Assembly: GCA_013398175.1 (NCBI GenBank)
Contig: VZRZ01002003.1
Coordinates: 215,505-279,504 of the forward strand
Reading direction: 5' to 3'
DNA: 64,000 bases
Origin: Climacteris rufus
Lineage: Eukaryota; Chordata; Aves; Passeriformes; Climacteridae
Under the pieces are notes generated by a model. The model made no database searches and had not been told where the DNA came from. It worked only from the letters and a program-made list of their open reading frames with translations. The translations under genes were made by a program, and so were the position numbers. The first letter of the stretch is position 1. The number at the start of each line of letters is the position of its first letter. Of the stretch, positions 51,006 through 62,675 are shown one piece after another.

Positions 51006-52063
51006 AAGCCCAGTGCTTTAGACTTCTCCACCTTAAGTAGTTCGTTCTTAAGTGAGCAATTCTCTGTGGTCACAGAGAGTATTTCTATCAGTATGAGTTT
51101 GTGGAGTTGAACCTCAATATAATGCCCCTGTTAATATGAGTTGTCACAGGAAAAAGGAAAGAAAGAATGAAATGGATATACAAAACTAAACCTGCCATTG
51201 TAGTTGGCTGAGGTAAAGAGCAACAGGGTATTGAAATGGAACCAGTATGGTCTGCAGAAACATCTATGAGCTAAGAAATATACTGCAAGCGTAATGTGCA
51301 TTTTATGCTGAGTATTAAAATGTAGTATTCTGCTTCAATGATTCCCACAGAAGCAAAGCCCACATTTTCAATGTTTGTGGTAATCCACTGAACGTGAACT
51401 ATGGAAAGACAATAACGGTGCTCTTTCCTTCCAATAACGACAGATAAAGGCAGCGTTGTTTCTTTTTCCAAAAAAAAAGAACACTTTCCATTTTTTTGTT
51501 CACTTTCTTTATGCTGTGCAGCACTGAACATAATTACTTTACACTGTAGGCTCAAAAAGTCACTAAGCAGCTGATAAAAGGCAAAGAAATCAGCACGATT
51601 TTCTAGCTGAAAAAAGGGTTTTTCTTATTGGAGGTGATAACTCTCACCAAGGGCTCCAGGCTTTTGTTACATCAATTTGAGGAACTCATAATCTCTGCAT
51701 TATGAATGTTCAACCAGGATATTTTCTGCTGTACTGTATCAGGCACCTTCAATATCACAGCTCCTGTTGTCATTGTTGGGTAAACAGCTTTTGACACGTT
51801 TTCAATATGATTACATTAGAACAAGTGGGTCATGATTGATAACCTAATATTCAGGCCATGCAAATCATCAATCACAGGAAGTATATTAATTATTCAATGA
51901 AACCATCTAATGCAAGAATCAATGAAGAAATGAAGAAAAGAAACTCACAGCTCCCAGCAGAGGCTACACCAGATAATAAAAAAGGAATACTAAATAATCT
52001 CAGCCTATAATCCTGTTTTATAAAATCCATTTATTTAGCTGTCAAAAACATGATACAATTATA

Positions 52064-52100
52064 TAAAAAAAATAAAAACAAAAACAAAAACAAAAATATA
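52064..52100 (+). repeat. (AAAAAC)n simple repeat
   Basis: Four AAAAAC-type units within an A-rich tract. Microsatellite. Confidence 0.85.
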
Positions 52101-52424
52101 ATGAAAAACTTTTTTCGTGTGGAAAAGCGACTTTTGCACTTTTATGCTGTGATTAAATGTGAAGTCTAAAAATACACTGTAAATAATGAGAATAGCTGTG
52201 ACATATGTGAAAAAAAAAAGAATCACAAAAACAGGTGTTCTCAGTTATTCTTAGTGAGGTTAAATCAATTATAACAGTTTGATGCCAAGAACCTTACAGA
52301 TCCCTTACTCATCACACAAACATGAAGTAACTAAAGATTCTGTATAGGAATGGACACTGTCCCTCCTTAAACAATCCAAAATTACTCAAGAAGCCAAAGC
52401 AGCCCTAGAAAGAAGAATTCTCAA

Positions 52425-52468
52425 AGTGTCTGCCACTCTTCTACAGTGTCTGCCACTCTTCTAAAGTG
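52425..52468 (+). repeat. Tandem duplication, 20 bp, 2.2 copies
   Basis: AGTGTCTGCCACTCTTCTAC is followed by a second copy differing in the last base, then AGTG again. A recent-looking microduplication. Confidence 0.92.
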
Positions 52469-54409
52469 ACAAAAATTGTGGCCAGAAAGGTTTGTAATAC
52501 AGAAAGAGAGGGGCGTAGTAGGCAACACTGGAAATTGCAAACTTCATGACACACCTGGCTGATGTGTTGTCTTGATAGGGGAGAGGGGCTGTGAAGACAC
52601 TCACCTGAGCAGGCAGCTCTCCACAGACACTTGTTGACCCATATTCTCTGCTGGATTAGACCTCAGCAATTTCTGAAATAACTCATCCTGCTTCATTTGA
52701 AACAGACCCCAGAGTATCATAAACATAAAATCTCTGGCAATTAATGTTGGCATTATCAGCACCCACTTGGGCACAAATCTATGCACAGACTTCTACATTC
52801 TCCTTGTAATATAATCCCACGTGACTTCCACTCCATCCACCTTCTTGCTGGTTATTTTCTCCTTTAGCAGTGTCTCATGTCCAGTTCACAAAGCCCTTTG
52901 CAATTTTTGGCTGCTTAGACTGCCATTGAAATTATCATCTCATAATCACCTCTCTTTTCATTTTAGCAAGAAGTCCTTTTTTCTGTGTGCTTTCCTTCTG
53001 CATTTTAGCATCAGATTTTCCAAGCATACATTTTATTAATAGGATCTGCTTTTCCTTCAAAGGAAAGATCAAAGCGTATCAGTGTCCCCTCTGCACCCAA
53101 ACAGACAAGCATGAGATTTTTCACAAAAGTTCCACCCACCAGAGTGAGAAAGAAAAGACAGGAGCATCTGACTTTTACTGTAACTACAGAGGAACCCTCT
53201 AGGAGCTTGATCTAAGATTTACAAAGGTCTAAATGTACTCCCTGAGTGTCATATTGTGACAATGTGCAATAACAAGTCCACCAGAATGAAATGGTGACCA
53301 ACCCCACCAACCTCACCTGCAGCATGCCAGTCCATCTGCAGAAAGGCAATAATTATCTTAATTTTGTGGCTAAAATCGCTTTACAGTTGCTAAAAAGTAG
53401 ACAGTCTCTATCATGAAACGTCTTCCAATGTTAGATGCAAGAAGGACAGTGACAGTCATAGCAGGCTCTTGCACACAGCTCCAGGAAGTCTTGACACTGA
53501 TGAGGCAACAGCTTCATCCACAGTATCTGACCAGGGAGATACACCCAAAGATTTCATTCAGACAAAATTACAGACCTCATAGTTTACCTTCCTGCTAGGA
53601 GGCAGTATAATAGTTTCTGCACATACCTGCTTAAATGGTGGCAGGATTTGCCAGTGAGAGATTTAGGCTTCTGGAGAAATGCTACAGCACAATTTGTGAT
53701 CTTCTTCAGCCTGTGGGTAAAAAGCCACAGGGACATGGTGGGGGCATATGGCAGCAAGTCCTCACAGAGCCATTCACCCCCTTTACCTGAGCAGATTCCT
53801 TAACAAAGTCTTGATTTTAAAACAGGATATTCTAAACCAGCAGAATAAGCAAAAGTTTGTCTCATTTCATTACTATAGTTTTAAATATTTTCAAGCCGGC
53901 TGGACTTTGTGTTTAGGCGGACACTCAGCTGGTGTTTAAGTCCTCGGTACTTGGTCTTGTGTACTTAGAAGTTCCTGGGGGTATACATGTTCCTACCTCA
54001 ACATCTCTCAAGTACTTTTCTCGAACATTTGTTTCTACCTGTAACACCTCTATTAATATCCATCATAAGATGCTCTAGGCCCAAACCAACACCAGTCCCA
54101 AAGGCATCCCAGCTTCTGAAATGCAACCTTTCTTTTGTTTCCAAATCTCTTGCCCATCCAGGGACAAATGCTAACTGAACCCATCAAACACAAAGCTGTT
54201 GTAGGGTTCCAAAAGCAATCAGGTTTAAGGAACTTAAGACTTGAAAAGGCTTCTAGTTTGAAAGTGCAGTTCCATGCTCCTACAATAACTAATCATACAA
54301 ACCCTGTCATGAAAGTCCTTCAGAAGCTTATCAGATTCTATCAGGTTCTAACTTTTTTCTTTTTTAAAGCATATAAACCTACATATGTGTACGTATATTA
54401 TATTTTGGT

Positions 54410-54560
54410 CTTACCATTGCTATGGCAAGATTGTTCCATAGCCTCACTGCTTTAACAGATAGAAACTCTATTCTAATTTCCAGGGGAAAAGCACTCATGA
54501 CCAGTTTCTGTTCATCTGTTCTGGTCTTATCGTTGTTCTGTAACTCTTCTCTTCCCCCAG
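54410..54560 (-). mobile_element. Possible ancient CR1-like remnant
   Basis: 'gattgttccatagcctcact' followed by 'agaaactctattctaatttc' follows the order of the CR1 block that reads 'ttgttccagtgcctcactgc...aagaatttcttcctaatat', but with many differences and no tail. It may be an ancient CR1/L3-type fragment or a chance likeness. Confidence 0.35.
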
Positions 54561-57474
54561 ACGCAAAATGAAGAAAATGCAGACAAGCCCCTTATTTAAA
54601 ATGGAGTATACAGTTTAATGTAAATAGAGATAGGAAGTCCTCATGACAAAAAAAGTTCTGAAGTTGTACAGTCTCCCTCAAATGGCACATTAATAAGAAT
54701 CTTCATATCTATTTTCTAAACAGATAGCAAAAATGGAAAAATATTGCTGAATAGCAAAAATTGTTAAGCCAAAGCTTTAAATGTTGTACCAGTTCCTAAT
54801 GAAAGTCCACTAAACTTCCTAAGAGAACACAGACAGTTGTTTTACAGGAAAATGGAAGTTGGGTGTGTTCAACTCTTTCCATTGAGTCTGTAACAGGTTA
54901 AAAATACAGACACACGCACAAAGAAAATGTGTTTAAATAACAGTTTTCCTATCAAGTATATCAGGTAGTTATTTTTGAAGGACATGGAGAAAAATAAAAG
55001 TAGAAATAAGATCTTTCTGGTGAGATTTCAGAAAGCTTTTTCCAGTAAATGTAAATCACAAACAGGTAAAACCCTGGGGTCAAGCAGCAGTATGACTGTG
55101 CTTTCCCATTGCTTCTCCTATCACCACAGGAAAAAAAAAAAAAGCACAGAAAAGCACAGCTTTTCACAGCCCATTGCCCTATGGTGCTGTTACTCCAAGT
55201 TCTTGTGTGAGAGCATTGTGGTTCATCAGAGTAGAGTTGGTGATAGAAGTTGCAAGCAGCTTTCCAGCGTAACATAGCAAGCACTTTTAGACTCTGTTAA
55301 AACAAATGTGTTGATCACTTATTCAGGCACTTGCAGTTTTTCTTTTAAAAGAATTGAAATGATGGCACTGAGCAAAGGAAGTTCAGCCACAGCTAGAGCA
55401 TTTTGATCACTACAGCACATAGTGTCATGTAGGTCTTTCTGATTCATGCCAACTCTTGCTGTTACACTCAGGCTTCTCCTTCAAAATATTTTTTAGCGTA
55501 TCTTTTATGTTTGCTTCTAAAATGCATTGTATCTACCCAAGAGATCAGACCAAGTTTCTGTTTTCAAAATATTTAGACAGATTTTTTTTTAATTGCAAAA
55601 GAGATTAAAACTCATCATTCTGGTCTGCCAGACAATTATATATCTAGGCATTCAGAACAATAAAGAAACGTTTTCCTTCCATACCCCAATGGACAGTTGA
55701 TTAAAGACACATTATTTTAGCAGTGGATTACCTTTCCAGTTTTTAAATCAGAACTTGCATATGGGTAGCTGCCTGGCCTCTTGCATGAAGCAGTGGAGAA
55801 AAAAGTACAAGAAGTTATACAAAAGATGGCAGAAACCACACCAACAGAAAACTAGTCAAAGCACATGGAGTCAGAAAGTCCATCATAGAAGAGAATCTGG
55901 CCCACAGTCTGTATCTTGAAGTATCTGTGGCAATTTATCCACACAGTTTAGCTTTATCTCATTTTGAAATCTTCTTGATACACTGACTTAATTAAATCAT
56001 TAATTTGACCCCACATATCCCAAAGCAGAAAAACTTCGTCAATCTTGCTTGGTGCTGAAAAGCTCTTGGACCAGTCTTTCATTGTTGCTGCTCCCTAGCC
56101 TGGTGTTCTCAGCATAGCACTAAATCTTTCCTCAACATCCATTTTCACTTATCATCTTGTACTTCACTTCTTTCAGTATTTTGATATTGCTCACATGAGG
56201 AAGACCAGAACAACTCCAAGAACATTATCATGCTAATGTAGATCTGTATGCTGGTCTCTCCAAATGGATATGCTTCTCCTCTCTGTCCCTCAAGCTCCTT
56301 TTTCAGTAGTACCAGTACGCTCAGAGCCCTGAATGCTCTCCCCAGGGTAGCTGTCTAAACCTTTTGATTCAAAACCTAAGTGTAGGTTGCTGCTTTGTTT
56401 CATAACCACATTAGACTTTTCACAACATGAGCCACCAAAAGCTGGGAACACTGGTCTTATTGCCTTCTAACTGATGGGATTCATGTGCCTTATTTCACAG
56501 GCAGTTTTCACCTTCTCCCTCCAGGCTATTCTGCCAAGAGAAGAATGCAGTTTCAGCCCATCTGCATCAAAGATTTGACTGCGAATCTCATTAGGTATCA
56601 ATCAGATCTGATACTAGGTTTCTCACACAGCCGAGACAAATGCTAAGCCACCTGGCTGAAGGGAGGGGGATGAGGAGATGGAGAGGTACAACAATTCTGT
56701 TTTGTGTAAAACCCAGGAAAGCTGGTGTGTTTGGATAACCTCTATCAGATTGAGCCCCTCACACAAGCAAACAGAAAGACACCTCATTTATGGATCCAAA
56801 CAAAATTAAAACATGAAACAAGCTGTGAGCTGCTTAAACTGTCAAAGCTGACATGCCTCTGAGAATGATCAGAAGTAGAATGTAGATTCCTAAAAAACTC
56901 AAATGTCAAAACCTTGTGCACTAGCAGGCTTAAAGCAGCAGCTGAGCAGAATTTTTGAGAATAGATTTTGGTCTAAGATAGCAAAGCCTCATTTGGAAAC
57001 TTTGGTCCCTTCATGGATTTGACTCTCATTTTTCAGTACCTTCACTTCCCTTCTTCAAAAGGAGAATAGGAGCACTCTCTTCACAGAAGCATTGAAAAAA
57101 TGCAGACAATCTGTGAGGTTATGAGGCCTACAAGAAAAGTACACGCCTTTGAAAGAGAAATTACAATTCATAGGAGGATTTTGCAAAGTAGATCTTCAGT
57201 CAGTGGCAAACTTCCAGAAAAAAACATGCTCGCTCTGGAGCAGTGAGGCTTTGCACCTAGACTGGGGCTGTGCTGCTGGACACAAGTTCATGATACCTGA
57301 ACACCACTGTCTCATTTATAATACCTTGTGTGTTGTTGATGGTTGTTATCACACCATGGTGTACAGGATTCAATATGTTGGGACAAAGCACATGCAGAAC
57401 ATGCTAGACCCTCACTCCATCCCACTCCTGATTCGAGCTGTCACTGTAGTGGAGGAAAAATCTCTGCTCCTCTC

Positions 57475-57480
57475 CCAGAT
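57475..57480 (+). repeat. Target-site duplication, left (CCAGAT)
   Basis: Six bases directly before the LTR start TGCCGCGGG. Identical to 58029-58034. Confidence 0.92.
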
Positions 57481-58028
57481 TGCCGCGGGTAGAAAGCACG
57501 AGGAACTCAGACTTTCTTGCATCGGTCCTGTTTGCCTAAATAACGCGACTCAGGCCTTATCTAGTCTCCGATCAGAGGCGAGCCGAGCATCAGAACTCCC
57601 GCAGATCTTGGCTTAGCTCACGCACAGCGGTTTAATTTATGCAGGGAAATAAAGAGATGAGAAAGGGTTCTTTTCCGCTTATCGCCAGCAGGTTTTATTA
57701 CTGGACCATGGTGCGGAGAAGACGGACAAAATGGCGCTCAGGGCGTGTTATAAGACGGAGGAGAGGGGAGGGCAGCCGGGAGAGCCAATCACTGCGGAGG
57801 ACCACAATGATTGACAGGGGCACTGGCCAATCAATCGGCTGTCTGCACCGGCATGGGAACCAATGAGCTGTTCCCGTGGGCGGGGACAGCCCCTGCCAGC
57901 CGGGCTGTGCCATCCCAGCTGCCGCACGGGGGGCGGGGGAAAGGACCAACACCGCGCGGGGAGGGGGAAAGGAACCGACGGTCCCGGCCCGGGCCCGGTC
58001 ACAAGCCGCGCCCAGAGGCACCACAACA
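57481..58028 (-). mobile_element. Solo LTR, minus strand (family copy 2, 548 bp)
   Basis: On its own strand the element runs TGTTGTGGTG ... CCCGCGGCA, with TG...CA ends. U3 is very G+C- and CpG-rich with three inverted CCAAT boxes (plus-strand CCAAT at 57785, 57827 and 57860). A TTATAA TATA-like site lies at 57748-57753, AATAAA is at 57694-57699 (TTTATT on plus), and U5 follows. A perfect 6-bp target duplication CCAGAT flanks it, and no internal viral genes remain, so it is a solo LTR. It is longer than copy 1 because it keeps a U5 block of about 55-60 bp and extra U3. The exact duplication and retained CpG suggest a younger insertion than copy 1. The 6-bp duplication fits class II ERVs (inference). 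Confidence 0.93.
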
Positions 58029-58034
58029 CCAGAT
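58029..58034 (+). repeat. Target-site duplication, right (CCAGAT)
   Basis: Exact partner of 57475-57480, immediately after the LTR end. Confidence 0.92.
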
Positions 58035-58457
58035 AAGCCTTCATCTGCTTCCTCCATCGTGGAAATTGTCCAGAGTTCCAGAGAAATGTTCACAAGCATT
58101 TGTTGTATGCAAATAGCTGCCAAATAAATCATTGTATGTTGCAGCACAAGCCCAGATGGGGTTTGTACCTATGGAACGTGCTACTGCCGCTCTACTTCCC
58201 CATGTACCTTAATCGTGTTATTCATTCAGCAAGAAGGATGAATGATACAGTATGAGACTTTAATCCCTCACTGCTGAGGATCTGATTCTCTGAGAGAGAG
58301 AAAAAGAGAGGGCAGGAAATCTAGAGGAAAAAACTTCAGGTAGGAGTCAAATGCCATTATTTCTCAGCACTGAGTTTAAGGCAAGGATTGTCTTATAAGA
58401 ACATTTTCCTAAAATACTTTTGGAGACATCTGTTGCATGAGCACACATTGATTGTGC

Positions 58458-58483
58458 ATGTGTGCATGTATGTATGCACACAT
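58458..58483. repeat. 10-bp inverted repeat in alternating purine-pyrimidine DNA
   Basis: ATGTGTGCAT (58458-58467) and ATGCACACAT (58474-58483) are exact reverse complements around GTATGT. The alternating purine-pyrimidine sequence could adopt Z-DNA or a cruciform. Confidence 0.85.
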
Positions 58484-58665
58484 CTGTAAACACAGGGCCT
58501 TGTCAGGACTTTTAAGGCAGAGAATTTATAACCTTTTAAAGCTTCTGAAATATATTTTTCTCTCTCCCTCTGTGAGCTAGCTCTACAGATTACAAAGTAA
58601 CTTTACAAGAGTGTTTACACTGTCCTCCAACACTCTGAAATTTTTTCCATAAAGACAACAAAAAT

Positions 58666-58713
58666 GAAATAGCAGACATGAGAGGAAAAGAAATAGCAGA
58701 CATGAGAGGGAAA
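58666..58713 (+). repeat. Tandem duplication, 2 x 24 bp
   Basis: A 24-bp unit beginning GAAATAGCAGACATGAGAGG is repeated directly, with one A/G difference near its end. Confidence 0.93.
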
Positions 58714-61700
58714 GAAGCACAGCATTTAGGGGTAATCTAAGAGCCTGTTTTTTTAATAGCCCCAGTACATTTTAAAGGTATCAGTTTATTTGATATCTCT
58801 GCAGTCAGTGCTCTCTGTATGAGGGGCAATGCCTATTTCATCATGCTGGCCTTGACAGTAACCCCGATGAATCCCTTCCACTAAGATTTAAGCTCTCAGG
58901 CCTCTGTTAAGGCTGCCAGCAAATATGCTAACTACCAGGTCCTAGACAAATCTAGAGGAAACTAGAAGACCCCTATGTCATTCCCCATAATCCCCCTAGA
59001 ACAGCTATGGTGTAACAGTAAATGGCATTGATACATTTGCCTACATATTTTTAAGAGTGGTTATAAATGCATATGAGAGATGCAATGCCATTGTAGTTCA
59101 TTACAAACTTCTCCCTCCAGCTGGCCCTTATTATTAAAAAAAAAATTAGGAAAAGTACCAGAATTCGAGGGGGGAAGAACTTTTGGTATTTTCAAACAAA
59201 TTGAAAAAACAAGCTAACACAGTCCAGTTTAGGTTTTATGAGAAGCACATCTAACAGATTGTTTTTGTGAAGCTTTCCTCTAAGCCTGACGAGTGATGAC
59301 TTAATGAGCAATCTTCAGAATACCAGATCCACTCACTTAAGGTGAAGATGCAGTCTCACTTTCTTTTCCAGTACATCTTTCTGATCTCATGCCTGCTGGA
59401 GGGATTGACCTGCACTGATTTTCTAGATCCATTTTGATGTAAGCTGTCTGCAAGCATGCTACTCTCTCTCTTCTTGGCTTCATTCCATGTCCTCTATCCA
59501 TCAACACAGGAAAGAGTATTGCCTTTCTTTAAAGCCCTTACTTCTGAGAAGCAGAAGAATGACAAAAGTGGTGAGTTTTTGAAGTTAGATTTGACAGAGG
59601 TGTTAGCCCATTAACCAATTCACTAGATTTAGGAATTAATTTTAATAATAATATTATAGGAGATAGTCATACACTGCATCATTCATGGTCTAGGAAGGGA
59701 GTAGGAAAAATCACTTTTTTATTCAAACTAGTGTAAAAGATAGAAATTTTTTCCGAAACCTGACCTATCAATCAGATTTCCCAACTAGCTGGTGAGCCTG
59801 GGGGACTCACTACCATATTGCTACTATTCAGTGATGTGGTACATTGAAACTACTTTCATCCTTCCAGTACTTACCAGTCTGCACCAGACAGACTTGACAC
59901 CTCTTTCTGCTCTGTAAGCCCCACACAATTGTTAATTTCCCAGATGAGAGAAACCTGGAGTGTAAGAACAGAAGGACTGAATCCATTTCTGCTACTGCCA
60001 CCCATCTCTCAGGGGCCACAGTGCACAGCATAGTGACAATCATGGCAGCCCTGAGTCACCATGGATTTGCTGCACAGGTTTTAAAGGCAAAATACAAAAG
60101 ATTGTAATGAGGACTGGTGATACAAAGCCCTCCACACTTCCTTCTTGCCACCCCTGATAAGCTTTGGGAAGAATAATGGTTTATGGACAATCTCAGTTTA
60201 TTCTCGTGTTCTTTACTATTGATCATTCTATGTCAACAAATGAAAGCACAATTGTCAATACTACAGACTAATTGTTGCAGCTTGATCTATAATTAAGCAG
60301 TAACATATGACACAGTATCTGGCACAAAAATTTTCCTGAATGTGTAAAATTAGAGCTCAGCCTTGAGCTGCTCCCCAAAAATGCCATAACGTCTCAATTT
60401 GCATCAAATACAAGGGAATTAAGGTACAGGACTATATAATTTGCAATACTTGCAAGACATAACAGGGACCAATAAACTAGTTTAGGAATGTGCTTTATAT
60501 TTTAGGAGTTTTTAATAATCTCTCTACTTTTTTACTGAATCAGATTGATTGGGAAAGGTCAGCATTTTATATTTTCACATAATCCACAAGGAACGTAATT
60601 CTACATAAACTATTTACTACACAGTACTCCAGAACATGCTATAGTCTAGATAATTATGCTTCCTGAACTCTCTGTGGATGGATTGTGTCATGCTAAACCT
60701 CAGAGCTCCTCTGAGTAGCCCTACAGCCACTATTTTACATCATGGCCAAGAATAGCAACTTTGAGCCACCAGATCTGAATGATTGTCCTTGATCCCAGAG
60801 TGTTCTACTTCTATTCCAGTGCTTCTCCAAAGCAGAATGTCATGACAGAACCCCGTCACTGCTCAGCTCATCCACAACACCAGAAAGTCTTGCATCAAGA
60901 CTGAGCAAGCTTTATTTGTACAAGGGAAAATAAAGGCCTCATGTTCAGACTGTCTGCATGAAACAACAGTTGTAAGGGCAATTAAAAATCAGTTGTTAGT
61001 TTTAAGCACACGGGTGTTCAATGAAAAGGTAGCTGGGTAATGAAAATATACCCAAATCCTTCCAAAAGTGGAAGTCTATGCAACAGGAATGCAGTGAACC
61101 ATTCACTGCTGAATGGTTTGATCATGTTGCCAGCACCAGTTTCAAGCAATGGCACAAGAAATAGTTTTCTCATTATATGTTTTTAGCCAGATTGTTATCC
61201 TAGGAAATATTTATTTAAGAACACCAGAATGTGCTGTTGCAAATTAATGAAAGCTGCTTTTTTAAAGTCAAAAATATTCTACTGGAAGAGGATTTCTTAT
61301 ATTATTCACCACTTTTCTGGGGTTACATTATTTAGATTCAGCCCTAAGTTTAGGACTGAAATCCAGACACAAACATATCTGCACTCTTAACCCCTAGTGT
61401 CACCCTGGATATAAATGCGATTAGTATTTGCTCTTAATTATATTTCCACTGGTACAGCCTGCATTTTCAAAGATGTTCAGCACTTTGTTTTATGAAGTGT
61501 GCAGACTTTCATGAGGGCACATATGGACTGTTAAATGACAGAGATATTTATTATATGCACAAAATAGTTGTGCACTCTTTTTTCTCTTTTTTTTCCTACC
61601 CCTCCTTTCTATATTTTCATCGTTCACTGGCCAACATCAGCATCACAGCTATGCTGTCAGAAAAAACATCCAAGCAATAATAGGCAGAGACTTAGTAAAG

Positions 61701-62057
61701 AAATTCATCTTATTCTGGCAGTACACTTCTTATTATTTTTTAATCTGGAGAGATATGTTTTACAGAACAAATAGGAAGACACAAGCACTATCCAAGTGAC
61801 CTTGCAATCCAGCTTTTGCAAAGCTGCAAAGGCGAGAGGTCGTGCCATAGACCAGGCTTTTATTCTTGGCTCTACCAGCAGCCTGCTAGCAATGCTGGGC
61901 ACTCACCTTAGCTCTCTGCACCTCAGTTATCTCATCTGCAAGGGAAGTATAAGGCTACAGTGAACACTTAGATCTATGGCTGACAACAGTAGTGCAGTAT
62001 AAGGGCTGATCTTTTGAGGGAATAAGTGTTATGCCTTCTCAGAGCTTGAGTAAATTT

Positions 62058-62070
62058 GGGGGGGGGGGGG
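62058..62070 (+). repeat. Poly-G run (13)
   Basis: Thirteen consecutive G followed by CATGGGGGCA. It could form a G-rich structure and is prone to sequencing error. Confidence 0.9.
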
Positions 62071-62297
62071 CATGGGGGCAAGTAGGAACACTACAAAATA
62101 AACCAAGGAGGATTTCTCCAAAAAAAGCCATTAAGCTGTTGCACTGTTCTGGCCTAGGGATCTCTTCCAGTGTGAGGGATATTTCTGGGACCTGGGCTTC
62201 CCCCTCATTTCATAATATTCCTGCATAGCATCTGGCTTTGAAGAATGTGCCTCCATAGGGCTATATGTACAGCCAGACATGGGCTGCTGTGCACCAG

Positions 62298-62675
62298 AGA
62301 ATCATAGAATGACCTGGGTTGGAAAGGATCTTAAAGATCATCTTCACCCTCTTGCCATGGGCATCTTTACGCTCTTGCCTCTTGCCATCTTTCACTATCC
62401 CAGGTTGTTCAAAGCCCCATCCAACCTTGCCTTGAACACTTCCAGGGATGAGGCAGCCACAACTTCTCTGGGCAACTTGTTCCAGCACCTCACTGCCTAT
62501 CTAAGTAAAGAATTTCTTCCTAATATCTAATCTAAACCTACTCTCAGTTTCAATCCATTCCCCTTGTCCTACACGCTTTTGCAAATAGTCTCTCTCCATC
62601 TTTCTTGTAGACTCCCACCAGTTACTGGAAGGCCACAATTAGGTCACCCCAAAACCTTCTCTTTTCCAGGCTGAA
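62298..62675 (-). mobile_element. CR1 LINE fragment, minus strand (about 380 bp)
   Basis: AGAATCATAGAAT at the left is the reversed CR1 tail. 'gggttggaaaggatcttaaa', 'aaagccccatccaaccttgc', 'tctgggcaacttgttccagc', 'aagaatttcttcctaatatc' and 'aggtcaccccaaaaccttct' follow in family order, ending near the 'ccaggctgaa' block. A small internal duplication of CTCTTGCCAT disturbs the part at 62350-62400. The fragment lies wholly in the 3' portion and codes nothing intact. Confidence 0.95.

Larger units (their letters stand above)
51006..57474. other. Mostly unique intergenic DNA, no gene seen
   Basis: It contains an (AAAAAC)n patch at 52064-52100, a 20-bp tandem duplication at 52425-52468, a possible very old CR1 remnant at about 54410-54560, and poly-A at about 55131-55142. 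A 155-codon frame starting at 57149 is the longest in the window but ends inside the LTR and has no domain. Confidence 0.55.
58035..62297. other. Unique intergenic DNA, no gene seen
   Basis: A+T-rich, with a hairpin-forming GT/CA stretch at 58458-58483, a 24-bp tandem duplication at 58666-58713 and a 13-base poly-G at 62058-62070. No frame above about 85 codons and no repeat family recognised. Confidence 0.6.

Noticed and set aside
57149..57616. 155-codon plus-strand open frame, the longest in the window
   Set aside because: Its last 45 codons lie in the LTR, read on the strand opposite to the LTR's own. The first part has no domain, and the length is within chance for 64 kb.
11687..58028. 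The two related LTRs as 5' and 3' ends of one provirus
   Set aside because: They have different flanking hexamers, each duplicated around its own LTR. The 45 kb between is far too long and contains CR1s and unique DNA, not viral genes.
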